Source: JAMQPK01 sp963761975 | Lineage (GTDB): Bacteria > Acidobacteriota > Vicinamibacteria > Vicinamibacterales > JAMQPK01 | Direction of reading: 5' to 3' | Length of the DNA stretch: 64,000 bases | NCBI GenBank assembly: GCA_963761975.1 | Contig: CAVXIR010000004.1 | Location: 496,001 to 560,000, forward strand | Shown: positions 38,046 to 47,564 of the stretch, one piece after another | How positions within the stretch are numbered: position 1 is the first letter of the stretch | How the letters are laid out: the number at the start of each line of letters is the position of its first letter | Program-made: the position numbers and the translations under genes | The notes under the pieces: generated by a model | What the model saw: the letters and a program-made list of their open reading frames with translations, nothing else | Told to the model about the DNA's origin: nothing | The model's database searches: none

Positions 38046-40809
38046 TTAGACGGGCGCCCCTTCGGGCGCGCGTGCCGCGTACTGGAGCGGCTTGGTCCAC
38101 AGGCTCTCGAGACCTTCGAGAATGTCGGACGCCCAGCTGAAGACGTTGCGCCCGGCGACGATCCGGCGCATGGCCCTCATGCGCAGCCGCCGCTCCTCAG
38201 GATCCATGTCGATCGCACGCGTCAGCGCATTGGCGAACCCATCGACATCGTAGGGATTAATAATGAGCGCCTCGCGAAGCTCCTCGGCGGCGCCGGCGAG
38301 CGCGCTGAGTACGAGCACGCCGTCCTCGTCGTCGCGTGATGCGACAAACTCTTTTGCGACGAGGTTCATGCCATCGGCGAGCGAGCTGACCACACAGAAA
38401 TGCGCCATCCGGTAGAGGGCGACGAGCTCGGCAAGCCCGAGCGCTTTCTTGTGGTAGAAAATGGGTTGCACGCCTCCCGGCACGGAGTATCTTCCTGTTC
38501 ACTTCTTCGACCTTGCGATCGATCTCCGACTCGATGGCGCCGTATTGTTGCAGCTCCGATCGTGACGGCACGCCGATTTGCACGAAGGCGAAACGTCCGC
38601 GCAAATCGGGACGCCGGCTCAACACGCGATCGATCGCTTCGAGACGCTCCGGAATGCCCTTGGTATAGTCAAGGCGATCGACGCCAACGCCCACGAGGCT
38701 GTCAGATGACAGTCCGAACATCTCGCGCAGCTGTGCCTGCTGCGCATCGAGGAATTCGTCGCTGACAACCCCCTGAATCCGGTCGTAGTCGACGCCAATC
38801 GGTACGGACACGACGGTCGTGCTTCGTCCTTTGAAGCGCACGCTTGCCCCATCGGCTTCGACCTCGGCACCGAGCTCGTCTTCAACCGCAAGCAGGAAAT
38901 TGCGCCGATCGCGCTCCACCTGAAATGCCAGCAGATCGTTGGCCATCAGACCGGCCAGCAGCTCGCGCCGCCATTGGCACATCAGCAGGCGATCCGGGTT
39001 CGGCCACGGGATGTGCCAGAAAAGCGCCGTGCGCACGTGCGGCCGGCGGCGGCGCAGATACAACGCCGCCATGGCCAGGTGATAGTCCTGCAGAAAGACC
39101 GGCGTGTCGGGCGATGTCATCTCGCGATCGATTGCGGCCGCAAATTGTGCGTTGACCTTCTTATACGCAGCCCAGTCTTCCCTGCGGAACTTCGGACGAA
39201 CGTCGACGAGGTGGCACAACGGCCACAGTCCCTCGTTCGCAAACCCACCGTAGTAGAGCGCGAACTCGTCCTGCGGGATCCAGAGCCGGCGCAGGTCGTA
39301 CGCGGGGCTTCCCGGAGGCACCTGTACCTTGTCGCGCGCGTCCACGGTTTCGCGATCGGCGGTCCCTGCTCCGTGCGCGATCCACGTTCCACCACGCTCG
39401 CGCATCAACGCATCGAGGGCGATGGCCACGCCGCCAGTCGCGGTCGCGCATGTAATGCGTCCCTCCTCGTCCAGATTGTGCAGATACGGCTCGCGGTTCG
39501 ACACGACCAGCAAGGGCCTCGGCGCGTGGGCGTCGATCTCTCCTGCCCACACGAGACCGGTGCGGAAGAGCGCCGGCCCGACCAGTTCGTCGATCGCGAT
39601 GAGCGCAACGAGCAGCATCTGCACCTGCGCACCCCACGTCGGAAATTCTGTCGCAACCGCCGCGGCCAGCCCGAGGGTGATGCCGGCCTGCGAGATGAGG
39701 CCCATCCAGACGTATTCGCCGGGCGAATCCTTGACGCCCGAGACGTGCAGGCCGGTCCGCACACCAACCCAGATCAATCCGACGCGCACGATCGCCAGAC
39801 CTACGGCCGCGAGCCCCGCCGTGGCGAGCGTGTCGAGGCGCAGGGATGTTCCGATTGCGACGAAAAACACGACCAGCAGTGGCAGCGCGCCCGATTGGAT
39901 GGCGGCCTTTAGCGTCTCGCCTTGCGCAACCGCCACGTTCGCAATGACAATTCCGGCGGCCATCGCGGCCAGCAGCGGCTCGACACGCTGGCTCATCCCG
40001 ACCTGGCTCAGCAACAGGCACACGACGAGCAAGGCGAGCGTCACTTCGCGTCCCACGTATCTCAGATACAGCGCGAACAACGCGCCGACGAGGCAGCCAA
40101 ACGCCACGGCGCCGCCGATTTCCCACGACAACCTGACGAGCATGTTCACGTCGCCCGGTGCGTTGTCCCCGAATGTCGCGCGCGCAAGCTGCATGAACAC
40201 CGAAAACAGGACGAGCACGACGATGTCGGCGAGCACGACGGTCGCCAGCACGAAGTCGCTGAGCTTTCCGCGCGAGCCGGTCTCGGTAATGACCGCCGCG
40301 CTCATCGTCGGCGAGAAGCTCACGACGATCACGACCATCAGCGCGATCATCGCGAGCTTCGCCGTGCCAGACGCTTCGGGCGCGATCGGCAGCCACGGCC
40401 ACACAAGCCAGGCCACGATGCCGAGCCCCGCCATCGCAATCCCCAACGTGACGATGGTCGTCAAGCCCGCGCCGGCGACACGGCGCTCGAGGCGTTCGAT
40501 ATTCAGGGTGAGGCCCGCGATGAACGCGATGAGGGTCGTGGCGATGCCGTTCACCGTGAGAAGCTGGCGCGCCATCGACTCGGTGATGACGTTGCCGAGA
40601 TACGGGCCGACGAGGAGACCGAACAGCAGGTAGCCCGTCAGGCGCGGCATACGGAACCGCCGCAGAAACTCTCCGGCGACGAGGGCGAGGATCAATGTAA
40701 AGCCGAGCGCGACCGCCGCGCCACGCGGGTCTCCGGCGCCCGCTGGCCCGATGCGCCGGACGAGCAGCATCGCGGCGACAACGAGAGCGATGGCACTGAG
40801 CCGTGTCAT
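38046..40809 (-). CDS. Kef-type cation:proton antiporter fused to trehalose-6-phosphate synthase (one frame correction)
   Basis: The first ~415 residues, from MTRLSAIALVVAAMLLVRR, form a multi-spanning CPA2 antiporter-like domain with a dozen hydrophobic segments (for example LTGYLLFGLLVGPYLGNVI). The frame continues without a stop into a GT20 trehalose-6-phosphate synthase domain. That domain shows PLLVVSNREPY, LQDYHLAMAALYLR, FWHIPWPNPD, VGVDRLDYTKGIPERL and, after the frame join, HFCVVSSLADGMNLVAKEF. The join near 38490 needs one base removed (AAGATAC to AAGTAC), restoring KYSVPGGVQPIFYHKKALGL. The start overlaps the upstream gene by 4 bp (ATGA). Linking ion transport and trehalose synthesis suggests a combined osmotic-stress response (inference). 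An internal GTG could yield separate synthase, but no ribosome site supports it. Confidence 0.85.
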
Positions 40810-41510
40810 CGAACCACTCCCCTGAGCACGTCGAGCCCCAACGCGACGGCCACGAGCGGCAAAGGCATCGCCGCCACGGGCGATGAGGTGTGGACGCTGT
40901 CGCGGGCCGCCAGGTGCAGGACGAGCACCGCCAGGGCGAGCACCGCTGCTTCGATGTAGGTCGTGATGGACGCCCCCGCAACGAGCAGGAGCAGCACGAT
41001 GAGCGGATGCTGAAAGTAGTCCAGCTCTTTGACAATCCGCGCGCGCGCCAGGTCGCCGGCGACGCTCCACAGAATACCGGCGAACAACCCGGCAAAGAGC
41101 GCGGACAGCGACAGATACGCAGCGGCGCCTCCAACCAGCAGCAGCGCACCCACGACGAAGACCTGCTGTTCGCGCTCGGAATCGGTTTGGCCCACCAGCA
41201 GCCAGCTGGCGAAGGCCACGATGAGGGCGATGGCCGCCATCGCGAGGGTAATCAGGAACAGCGCGATCGGCGAGGCTTCTCGAAACACGACGATCGCGGC
41301 TCCCCCAAGCGCTGCCATCGCAATCGCGGCGTCGAGGCGGGGACGCTCAAGATCGAGGTTGAGTCCGACGAACGCGCCAATCATCGCGAGTGCCATCGCG
41401 ACGATGGGATCGAGCAAGAGCACGACGGACGGCGTGAGCAGATTCAAGCCGTTCGGCCCGAGCACAACGCCCATGAGCAGCAGCGCAGGAAACGACCAGA
41501 TCGTCATCAT
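40806..41510 (-). CDS. Small multi-pass membrane protein, antiporter-like
   Basis: A 234-residue integral membrane protein with about seven hydrophobic segments. It looks like half of a sodium/proton exchanger: the opening FPALLLMGVVLGPNGLNLL and later YLSLSALFAGLFAGILWSVAG are typical of CPA antiporters. It starts within the stop codon of the PDZ gene (ATGA overlap) and ends within the start of the antiporter-synthase fusion, so three genes form a translationally coupled operon. It could be a partner subunit for the fused antiporter. No catalytic residues can be claimed. Confidence 0.75.
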   Translation of the reverse strand: MMTIWSFPALLLMGVVLGPNGLNLLTPSVVLLLDPIVAMALAMIGAFVGLNLDLERPRLDAAIAMAALGGAAIVVFREASPIALFLITLAMAAIALIVAFASWLLVGQTDSEREQQVFVVGALLLVGGAAAYLSLSALFAGLFAGILWSVAGDLARARIVKELDYFQHPLIVLLLLVAGASITTYIEAAVLALAVLVLHLAARDSVHTSSPVAAMPLPLVAVALGLDVLRGVVR

Positions 41511-42712
41511 TTATTTGCGGGGGTCCCCCGCGCCGCTCGCGGCTCAGCCGCAACGGTCTTCTCCAGCACGACCACATGGTGTTCGTCTCCGCGCGTCAGC
41601 GCGACGAGCATCTTCTCTCCGTGCGGCGCGGCCTCGAACATGCGCGTGATGTTCGCGGCCGTCGGCATTTTCTGCCGCCCCATGACGGTGATGAAATCGC
41701 CGGCGCGTATTCCCGCCCGATCGGCACGCGATCGGGGCTCGACGCCCAGCACTTCGACACCCAGGCGCGGCACGGTACGCACGCGAAGACCCAGCGACGG
41801 ATCGACGGGCGGCTCGACTACGGCCGTTGCCGCGATTGCCACGTCGCGCACCTCGCCCTCGCTGCGCACGCGCAGCTTCACTTCATCGCCGCTCGCGATA
41901 TTCCGAACGTGGGCACGCCATTCGTCGGCACTGACCACCGCCTGTCCGTTGACGGCGATGATCAAATCGGTCGCTGCAAGCTCGCTCGCCGCGGGACCGG
42001 ACGGATCGACCCACGCAACGGCCAGTCCGAGCGTCGTCGGCTGCACCGTGATCCCGAGATGTCCCGGTGCGTGCGGCGCGCCTTCGGCGAGCCGATCGGC
42101 GCTGTCGAGCACGACTTGTCCGGGCACGAGCGAGAGCGCACCGCTCTGCTCGACGACAACGCCCGCGAACAATCCTTCGGTCGTGAACACAAACGTCCCC
42201 GGCGCGATACTCACGCCAGGCGGGAGCCTCCAGATGGTGCCGTTCCACACGCGACTCTCGACTGGCACGAGCGAGCCGACGAATACGGGACGCAGCGAAA
42301 GAGTTCCTTCAACGACATCAGCGGCCACCAGATAGCGCGGGTAATCGAAGATGCGGGGGATCCATGCGGTCACTGACGGCACGTCTGCCTCGGGTAATCG
42401 CATCAGCTCGAGACGGGATACGGCGAGACCAATACCGATGTCGTCGCCGATGCGGAGCGCAGGCACGCCACGTTCCGTGACGCCGATCGCCGCCGACATT
42501 CCTGGTCTGAGCTCGGACAGTGATCGCGCGAGATCGTCGTAACTCGATTGAGCGCGCAGTTGTGCAAGGACGGGTACCACAGGAGCCGCGTTGACCGCGC
42601 GATCCTGAAAACGGAACCGCGCGAGCAGCCACAGCGCTCCAACCGACACCACGATGGTGATCAGCAGAAGACGTGTCTCACGCGAAATCACTGGTTGACC
42701 GTATTTCGCCAT
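41507..42712 (-). CDS. Membrane-anchored PDZ protein with degenerate HtrA-like region
   Basis: Begins MAKYGQPVISRETRLLL with one transmembrane segment (LLLITIVVSVGALWLLARF). About 180 residues then resemble a trypsin-like/HtrA fold, but I see no catalytic GNSGG, so it is probably inactive. Two PDZ domains follow: GHLGITVQPTTLGLAV to GQAVVSADEW, and LGVEVLGVEPRSRADRAGI to VALTRGDEHH. Length is 401 residues from this start. It heads the operon with the two antiporter genes and may sense envelope stress or scaffold them (inference). A longer frame to 42808 is open, but the start at 42712 fits the transmembrane segment better. Confidence 0.78.
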   Translation of the reverse strand: MAKYGQPVISRETRLLLITIVVSVGALWLLARFRFQDRAVNAAPVVPVLAQLRAQSSYDDLARSLSELRPGMSAAIGVTERGVPALRIGDDIGIGLAVSRLELMRLPEADVPSVTAWIPRIFDYPRYLVAADVVEGTLSLRPVFVGSLVPVESRVWNGTIWRLPPGVSIAPGTFVFTTEGLFAGVVVEQSGALSLVPGQVVLDSADRLAEGAPHAPGHLGITVQPTTLGLAVAWVDPSGPAASELAATDLIIAVNGQAVVSADEWRAHVRNIASGDEVKLRVRSEGEVRDVAIAATAVVEPPVDPSLGLRVRTVPRLGVEVLGVEPRSRADRAGIRAGDFITVMGRQKMPTAANITRMFEAAPHGEKMLVALTRGDEHHVVVLEKTVAAEPRAARGTPANK

Positions 42713-42734
42713 CCGGCTGCCTGTTGTAGAGTAC

Positions 42735-42748
42735 GCGGCACGTGCCGC
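42735..42748. promoter_or_regulatory. Perfect 14-bp palindrome over a start codon
   Basis: GCGGCACGTGCCGC covers the GTG start of the winged-helix gene in the 29-bp gap to the divergent PDZ gene. It could be an autoregulatory operator blocking both genes, but chance in GC-rich DNA is possible. Confidence 0.35.
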
Positions 42749-43098
42749 CATCCAAGGTTCCGACAGAAGTCCGGGAATTCGTCGCGCGCTTCCTGCCAAG
42801 CGTCGCACATATCGAAACGCTTATCGTTCTTCAGAGAGATCCCACGCGATCGTGGAGCCCTGCTGAAATTGCCGTAGAAATACGCATCCTCGAGTCCACG
42901 GCGGCCGATGTGCTCGAACGACTGGCGTCCGACAATTTTCTTGCTGTCAAGATCTCCAACGACATCCTGTATCGTTTCAATCCAGCCACCGAGACGATCC
43001 GATCGCTGTCGTTCAGCTGCGTCGATCTATACGCACGCGAACGAAGTGCGCTGGTCAGTCTCCTGACAACAGCCACGCTGAGCCCAACCCGCGACTGA
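42742..43098 (+). CDS. Small winged-helix protein
   Basis: A 118-residue protein with a GTG start. The segment from WSPAEIAVEIRILESTAADVLERLASDNFLAV to ILYRFNP reads as a winged helix of the MarR/ArsR type, suited to DNA binding, with no extra sensor domain. It is transcribed divergently from the PDZ-antiporter operon across 29 bp that include a perfect palindrome. That makes it a candidate regulator of the operon (inference). The short gap suggests the true transcription start of one of the genes lies inside the other. Confidence 0.7.
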   Translation: MPPSKVPTEVREFVARFLPSVAHIETLIVLQRDPTRSWSPAEIAVEIRILESTAADVLERLASDNFLAVKISNDILYRFNPATETIRSLSFSCVDLYARERSALVSLLTTATLSPTRD

Positions 43099-43165
43099 TT
43101 CGTTCCGCGGCTGGCGACAATGGACAACTCTTGTGTAAGTCGATTTCTACTCGTGAATGGAACGT

Positions 43166-43345
43166 CTAGTCAGACGACCGCGCGGTCACCAGGGTCTGAA
43201 GACGCGCGTTGATCGTCGCAACGTAATTGGAAATCCGATCGATCGGCCGCTTGAGTGTGGCGAAGCCTGACCGCCTGAATGTAATGGTGTATGCGCCGGG
43301 AGACGCGAGAGCCCGATCGTCGACGATCTGACCAGTAATCCACAT
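43166..43345 (-). pseudogene. Possible remnant of a carboxypeptidase-regulatory-like domain
   Basis: About 60 residues, including SPGAYTITFRRSGFATLKR and NYVATINARLQTLV, resemble the N-terminal domain of Oar-like TonB receptors (YTVTF..PGF..VKR..I.L..NF.ATIN..L). No signal peptide, plug or barrel follows. I read it as a decayed fragment. Apart from this fragment, 43099-43639 holds nothing I can recognise. Confidence 0.4.
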
Positions 43346-43639
43346 ACACAACTCCATCAAGAACGCGTGCCGTGTACTATGCCTGGTTTGGACGGGGCGA
43401 GGGCATCCCGCCACAGGGGGAATTTCCTGGCGGCCTCATGTTACTCATCGACAAGGAAAACTGCTAGAGAGAAGCAAGGTTGTGTGCAACGTAATTGCGC
43501 GCTCTTTCTCTACATTATCGCCCCGCACAGATGATGCCATCGGTTCGTCCCGTATTTTCGAGCGAAAATGCTCTGTCAGATTTGTACAGTCGAATCGCAC
43601 GCTTCACGGAGAAAAACTGAGAAGAAAATTCCGAGGCCG

Positions 43640-45139
43640 CTACCGTACGAATCCACCGAGCAGCAGGACACCCGCAACCACGACGAAGTAGCCGACGATA
43701 TCCAGCACGAGACCATTTCGCACCATTGCACCAAGCGGAATGTATCCGCTGCTGTAGACGATCGCGTTGGGCGGCGTGGAGATTGGCATCATGAAGCCAA
43801 AGCTTGCGCCGAGCGTGGCGCCCAGCGCCGGTTCGAGCGGCGACACGCCAGCCGCCTTCGAAACGGCAATCGCGGTTGGCACGATGATGTTGGCTGCTGC
43901 TGTGTTGGATGCGGTCTCTGACATGACCAACGCGATGGCGGTGAACACCATCGTGAGGCCGACGACGCTCGCGCCCGGGAACTGTGCCGCAATGCCGTGG
44001 CCGAGCGCCGCTGAAAGGCCAGTCGACTCCGACAGTCGTCCCATCGCAAGTCCGCCGCCGAACAGCAGCACGATGCCCCAATCGATGCGCGACGCTTCGG
44101 CCCACGATAGCGTGAATCGCCGCTCGCGCCAGCTGATCGGAATGATGAGCAGAAGCAGCGCGCCGATAATCGCCGCGACTGATTCCGGAACCAGCCCCAC
44201 GTATCGTCTGGTCACTGCGTGCGTCTCTCCGAAAACGAGACTCAGCACGCCCGACAGCACCCACAGCACAACCGTCACGGAAAACGCGATCACCACGTTG
44301 CGCTCGCCCCGTGTCATCGCGCCCAGTTTGCGCAACTCTTCGGCGACCGCCCGAACCGCTTCCGAGCCGAGCTGAATCCCGCGCGAGCGCGGCACGAGAA
44401 ACCACAGCACCAGCGACACCATCGTCACGGCCATGATGGGCACCCCGACGATCATCCATCCCGTGAACGTCAGGTTGATGTCTGCGGTCGTGCGAAGTAA
44501 ACCCACGCCAATCAGGTTCGGCGGCGTCCCAACCGGCGTTCCCATACCGCCGATCGTGGCTGCGAACGATGTGACGAGCATCATTGCCATCGCGTAGGTC
44601 TGAAACTCGCGGTCCCCTTTTCGCTCGCGACCCAGCTCCGACAACACCGCCAGGCCCAGCGGAAACATCATGGCCGTCGTCGCGGTGTTGCTCATCCACA
44701 TCGAAAGAAAACAGGTGACGCCCGCATAGGCCACGACCAGCCTGAGCCCGCTCGAACCGACCCAGGTCGAGGCAAGCGCCGTAAAAGCCATGCGACGGTC
44801 GAGGCGATGCACGACCATGCCCTCGGCGAGAATGAAGCTCCCGATGAAGAGGAAGATCACGGGATCGGCAAATGGCGCAAACGCCACCTGCGCAGTGGCG
44901 ACTCCAAGGACGATGCAGAGCGTCGGTCCCAGCAGCGCCGTGACGGCAAGGGGCAGGGCCTCGGTCATCCACAAGATGATCATCAGCGCCAGGACGGCAG
45001 CGACGCGCTGAGCCGGAGGGGCCAGCGCGGTCGGCATCAACAGAATCGCAATCGCGGCAAGTGGCGCGGCGACGAGGCCGAACGTTTGACGATGCCGGTT
45101 GAAGCGTTCTTCAGCGGGAGTGTAGGTCTCTATCATCAC
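43640..45139 (-). CDS. SLC13/DASS family anion:sodium symporter
   Basis: Inner-membrane transporter for dicarboxylates or related anions, 499 residues with about 11-12 membrane helices. It has both SNT signature motifs, WMSNTATTAMM at residue 150 and ETASNTAAANI near 415. The two proline-rich substrate loops are also present, GGMGTPVGTPPNLIG and MPISTPPNAIVYSS. These match the VcINDY architecture of a repeat-duplicated scaffold. The gene stands alone, with no obvious partner nearby; the preceding small membrane-protein gene diverges. The substrate among succinate, citrate, sulfate and others cannot be distinguished by eye. Confidence 0.92.
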   Translation of the reverse strand: MMIETYTPAEERFNRHRQTFGLVAAPLAAIAILLMPTALAPPAQRVAAVLALMIILWMTEALPLAVTALLGPTLCIVLGVATAQVAFAPFADPVIFLFIGSFILAEGMVVHRLDRRMAFTALASTWVGSSGLRLVVAYAGVTCFLSMWMSNTATTAMMFPLGLAVLSELGRERKGDREFQTYAMAMMLVTSFAATIGGMGTPVGTPPNLIGVGLLRTTADINLTFTGWMIVGVPIMAVTMVSLVLWFLVPRSRGIQLGSEAVRAVAEELRKLGAMTRGERNVVIAFSVTVVLWVLSGVLSLVFGETHAVTRRYVGLVPESVAAIIGALLLLIIPISWRERRFTLSWAEASRIDWGIVLLFGGGLAMGRLSESTGLSAALGHGIAAQFPGASVVGLTMVFTAIALVMSETASNTAAANIIVPTAIAVSKAAGVSPLEPALGATLGASFGFMMPISTPPNAIVYSSGYIPLGAMVRNGLVLDIVGYFVVVAGVLLLGGFVR

Positions 45140-45226
45140 CGGCCGATATTATGGTGTAGGATGCGGATTTATCGCGCCGAAGCTTGGAAGCGCGACGGCG
45201 GACCAGCCCACTCGAGGTGAACCCCT

Positions 45227-45355
45227 ATGTGGTGGATGTACATCGGTCTCGGTGTTGTCGTCGCTTTCCTCGTGATTTTCGTCTTTGCCATGCTCGCCGC
45301 GCGCTCAACCGATATTGGCGAGCCTGCTCCCCGCACCAACTCGCGCCTTAAATAA
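45227..45355 (+). CDS. Small single-pass membrane protein, 42 residues
   Basis: ATG 45227 is preceded by GAGGTGAACCCCT. The product, starting MWWMYIGLGVVVAFLVIFVF, has one transmembrane helix then a short charged tail ending TNSRLK, stop at 45353-45355. The clean ribosome site and strong helix support a real gene, but there is no family I recognise. It lies between divergent SLC13 and convergent HD-domain genes. Confidence 0.55.
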   Translation: MWWMYIGLGVVVAFLVIFVFAMLAARSTDIGEPAPRTNSRLK

Positions 45356-45361
45356 TCGCAA

Positions 45362-45958
45362 CTACCCACGGGTTCGCTGGATGACGCCGGCCCGGCAGAA
45401 GGACTCGATGACGTCGAGGACGTGGGGCCACACATCCGGCATGGCCGACTCGATGGGCGCCATCCTGTGAAGGATCTGCGTGTCGGCAAGACGCTGCCCG
45501 CACCAACTGCCACCGCCTGAGTGCTCGTTCTGTAAAAGCGGTTGAAGCCGATCGACGGCGTTCGCGAAACGCGCCTCGGGCGTGTCGTGGCTTTCGAACT
45601 CATCCCAGAGCTGGCGAAAACGATTGCGTTGATCGACGGGAAGCAACCCAAAAATACGCTCTGCCGCAGCCTGCTCGCGCGCCGGTTTCGCTGCCAGCGC
45701 CTTCACGTCGTACGCCGACACATCTCCGGCGTCGATTTCGACGAGATCGTGCACGGCGGCCATTTCCATGACGCGCATCCAGTCGATGCCGGCAGGTCCA
45801 TATTCGCCGAGCACCATGATGACGAGCACGAGGTGCCAGGAATGTTCGGCGGAGTTTTCGAGCCGGGAAGTATCGACGAGCGGAGTGCGGCGCACGACAG
45901 ACTTGAGCTTGTCTGCCTCGATGAGAAAGGCGATTTGCTGGGCCAGCCGCGCGTTCAT
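45362..45958 (-). CDS. HD-domain phosphohydrolase, YfbR/HDDC2 type
   Basis: Probable 5'-deoxynucleotidase, 198 residues. The HD metal-site motifs are in order: ENSAEHSWH (first His), AVHDLVEIDAGD (HD pair) and FANAVDRLQPLL (last Asp). This matches the YfbR/HDDC2 group, which dephosphorylates deoxynucleoside monophosphates. It is the third gene of a minus-strand run after glucarate dehydratase and a small CxxC protein, spaced by about a dozen bases, so co-transcription is likely although the functions do not obviously connect. Confidence 0.88.
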   Translation of the reverse strand: MNARLAQQIAFLIEADKLKSVVRRTPLVDTSRLENSAEHSWHLVLVIMVLGEYGPAGIDWMRVMEMAAVHDLVEIDAGDVSAYDVKALAAKPAREQAAAERIFGLLPVDQRNRFRQLWDEFESHDTPEARFANAVDRLQPLLQNEHSGGGSWCGQRLADTQILHRMAPIESAMPDVWPHVLDVIESFCRAGVIQRTRG

Positions 45959-45970
45959 GCGCGGACTAGC

Positions 45971-46234
45971 TTAGCGGGCTGCGGCGCGTCTGTCGAAATA
46001 CGGCCCTTCTCCGACCACCGCGCAGTACGGCGACGCGTCGAGCACCTGGCAGTCGAGCATGCGTCCGTCCTCGAGCGTGAGATGCAGCGTATCGCCGTCT
46101 TTCGCCCGCGGACGCTCCTCGAACTTCACCACGCTTGCCTGTCCTCCTGAGGCCACCTCGACTTCATATGGCAGGTGGCCAAGGTCGCGGTCGCCGCACT
46201 TCACGCAACCGGTCCCGTGCAAAGCAGAACCCAT
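45971..46234 (-). CDS. Small uncharacterised protein with CxxC
   Basis: An 87-residue protein starting MGSALHGTGCVKCGDRDLG. A CVKC pair and a later C (DCQVLDASPYC) could bind a metal. A beta-rich body follows: VASGGQASVVKFEE, TLHLTLEDGRMLDCQV. It lies between glucarate dehydratase and the HD gene on the same strand. I do not recognise the family and cannot assign a role. Confidence 0.5.
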   Translation of the reverse strand: MGSALHGTGCVKCGDRDLGHLPYEVEVASGGQASVVKFEERPRAKDGDTLHLTLEDGRMLDCQVLDASPYCAVVGEGPYFDRRAAAR

Positions 46235-46271
46235 ACTCAAAGAAATGCAACTTGTACGCCAACAAGGTTTT

Positions 46272-47522
46272 TCAGGCCTCACGCGATTCACAGAATGGCT
46301 CACGGCCGTCGTCGGGATCTGCCCACCGATCGTTTGGAATCAACGGCGTCCAACCTGGTCTGCCCGGGTCCTGATCGTAGGGATACGATCCCAGCCTGCG
46401 ATAGTGCTCTTCGTAGGTCGAGAGCTTCTCGCGGTCGAGCCTCACGCCCAATCCCGGCGCATCAGGCACACGAATCGCTCCGTTCTCGTACTTGAACTTG
46501 CCCCCCGCGATCACGTCGTCTTCAAGATGGTGATAGTGGGCGTCTGCCGCAAATGAGAGGTTCGGCAGCACAGCGCCGAGGTGGAGCATCGTCGCCAGCT
46601 GGATTCCAAGCTCGCCCGATGAGTGCACCGCAACTCCCAGCTGGAACGTCTCGCACACGCCGGCAGCCTTCACGCACGGCCGTATGCCGCCCCAGAACGT
46701 CGTGTCGAGCAGGATGACGTCTACCGATCGCTGCAGCACGTTGGCCGCGAGCTGCTCGAAATTGACGACGACCGTGTTGGTCGCGAGGGGCATCGACAGC
46801 TTCTCGCGCACGTGACGCATGCCGGTGAGGCCGAACACCGGATCTTCGAGATAGTCGTTGTTGAGCGGTTCGATCGCGCGGCCAAAGCGCACCGCCTGTT
46901 CTGCCGACCAGACCGCGTTCGGATCGAAACGAATGCGGTCGCCCGGAAAGGCCGCGGCAAGCGCGCGATAACACTCGAGCTCATACTCGGGAGGAAAGAC
47001 ACCGCCCTTCATCTTGTGTGACGTGAAGCCGTGGGCCGATTTCAGAGCCCGAGCCTGCCCAACTACCTGGTCGAGTGTTCGCACCGTGCCCGCGCCGTTC
47101 GGGGCCGCGTATCGAAAGAAGAGATATGAGGCAAACGCCACACGATCGCGGACACGGCCACCGAGAACGTCGGAAACCGGCACGCCCCACGCCTGCCCTA
47201 TCAGATCGAGGCAGGCGAATTCGATCGCTGCCGCCATCTGTGAACGGTTGTTGTAGAGCGACGCAGTTGGGTTCGAAAGCAGAAAGCGCATTTCTTCGAG
47301 GCGCGCCGGGTCGCGGCCCAGGAGATAACTCTTCATGGCGCGAATGCCCGCGGCCGCAGACTCTCCGCCTCCGCCCATTTCGCCAAGACCGATGAGGCCA
47401 TTGTCGGTTTCGACCTCGACGATCGTTCGGACAAAGCGGCCCCAATGGCAGCCGTTCGCGTGACGCAGGGGCGCTTCCAGCGGAACGGAGACGGTGGTCG
47501 CGCGAACGTCGGTGATCTTCAT
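46272..47522 (-). CDS. gudD: Glucarate dehydratase-like enolase-superfamily enzyme
   Basis: Dehydrates D-glucarate (and often L-idarate) to 5-keto-4-deoxyglucarate. The start is 47522 (MKITDVRATTVSVPLEAPLRHA). Enolase-superfamily residues are in place: the K-x-K base at residues 170-172 (HKMKG), metal ligands D200 (RFDPNAVW), E226 (LEDPVFG) and N249 (ATNTV), and the second base H300 (AVHSSGELGIQL). Length 416 fits. Conserved spacing between KxK and the first metal Asp (28 residues) matches characterised GlucD. Related mucate or galactonate dehydratases cannot be excluded. No transporter or aldolase is adjacent. Confidence 0.82.
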   Translation of the reverse strand: MKITDVRATTVSVPLEAPLRHANGCHWGRFVRTIVEVETDNGLIGLGEMGGGGESAAAGIRAMKSYLLGRDPARLEEMRFLLSNPTASLYNNRSQMAAAIEFACLDLIGQAWGVPVSDVLGGRVRDRVAFASYLFFRYAAPNGAGTVRTLDQVVGQARALKSAHGFTSHKMKGGVFPPEYELECYRALAAAFPGDRIRFDPNAVWSAEQAVRFGRAIEPLNNDYLEDPVFGLTGMRHVREKLSMPLATNTVVVNFEQLAANVLQRSVDVILLDTTFWGGIRPCVKAAGVCETFQLGVAVHSSGELGIQLATMLHLGAVLPNLSFAADAHYHHLEDDVIAGGKFKYENGAIRVPDAPGLGVRLDREKLSTYEEHYRRLGSYPYDQDPGRPGWTPLIPNDRWADPDDGREPFCESREA

Positions 47523-47564
47523 GCACCTGTCGGACATGGCACGAGATGCTAACACTGACGCAGG

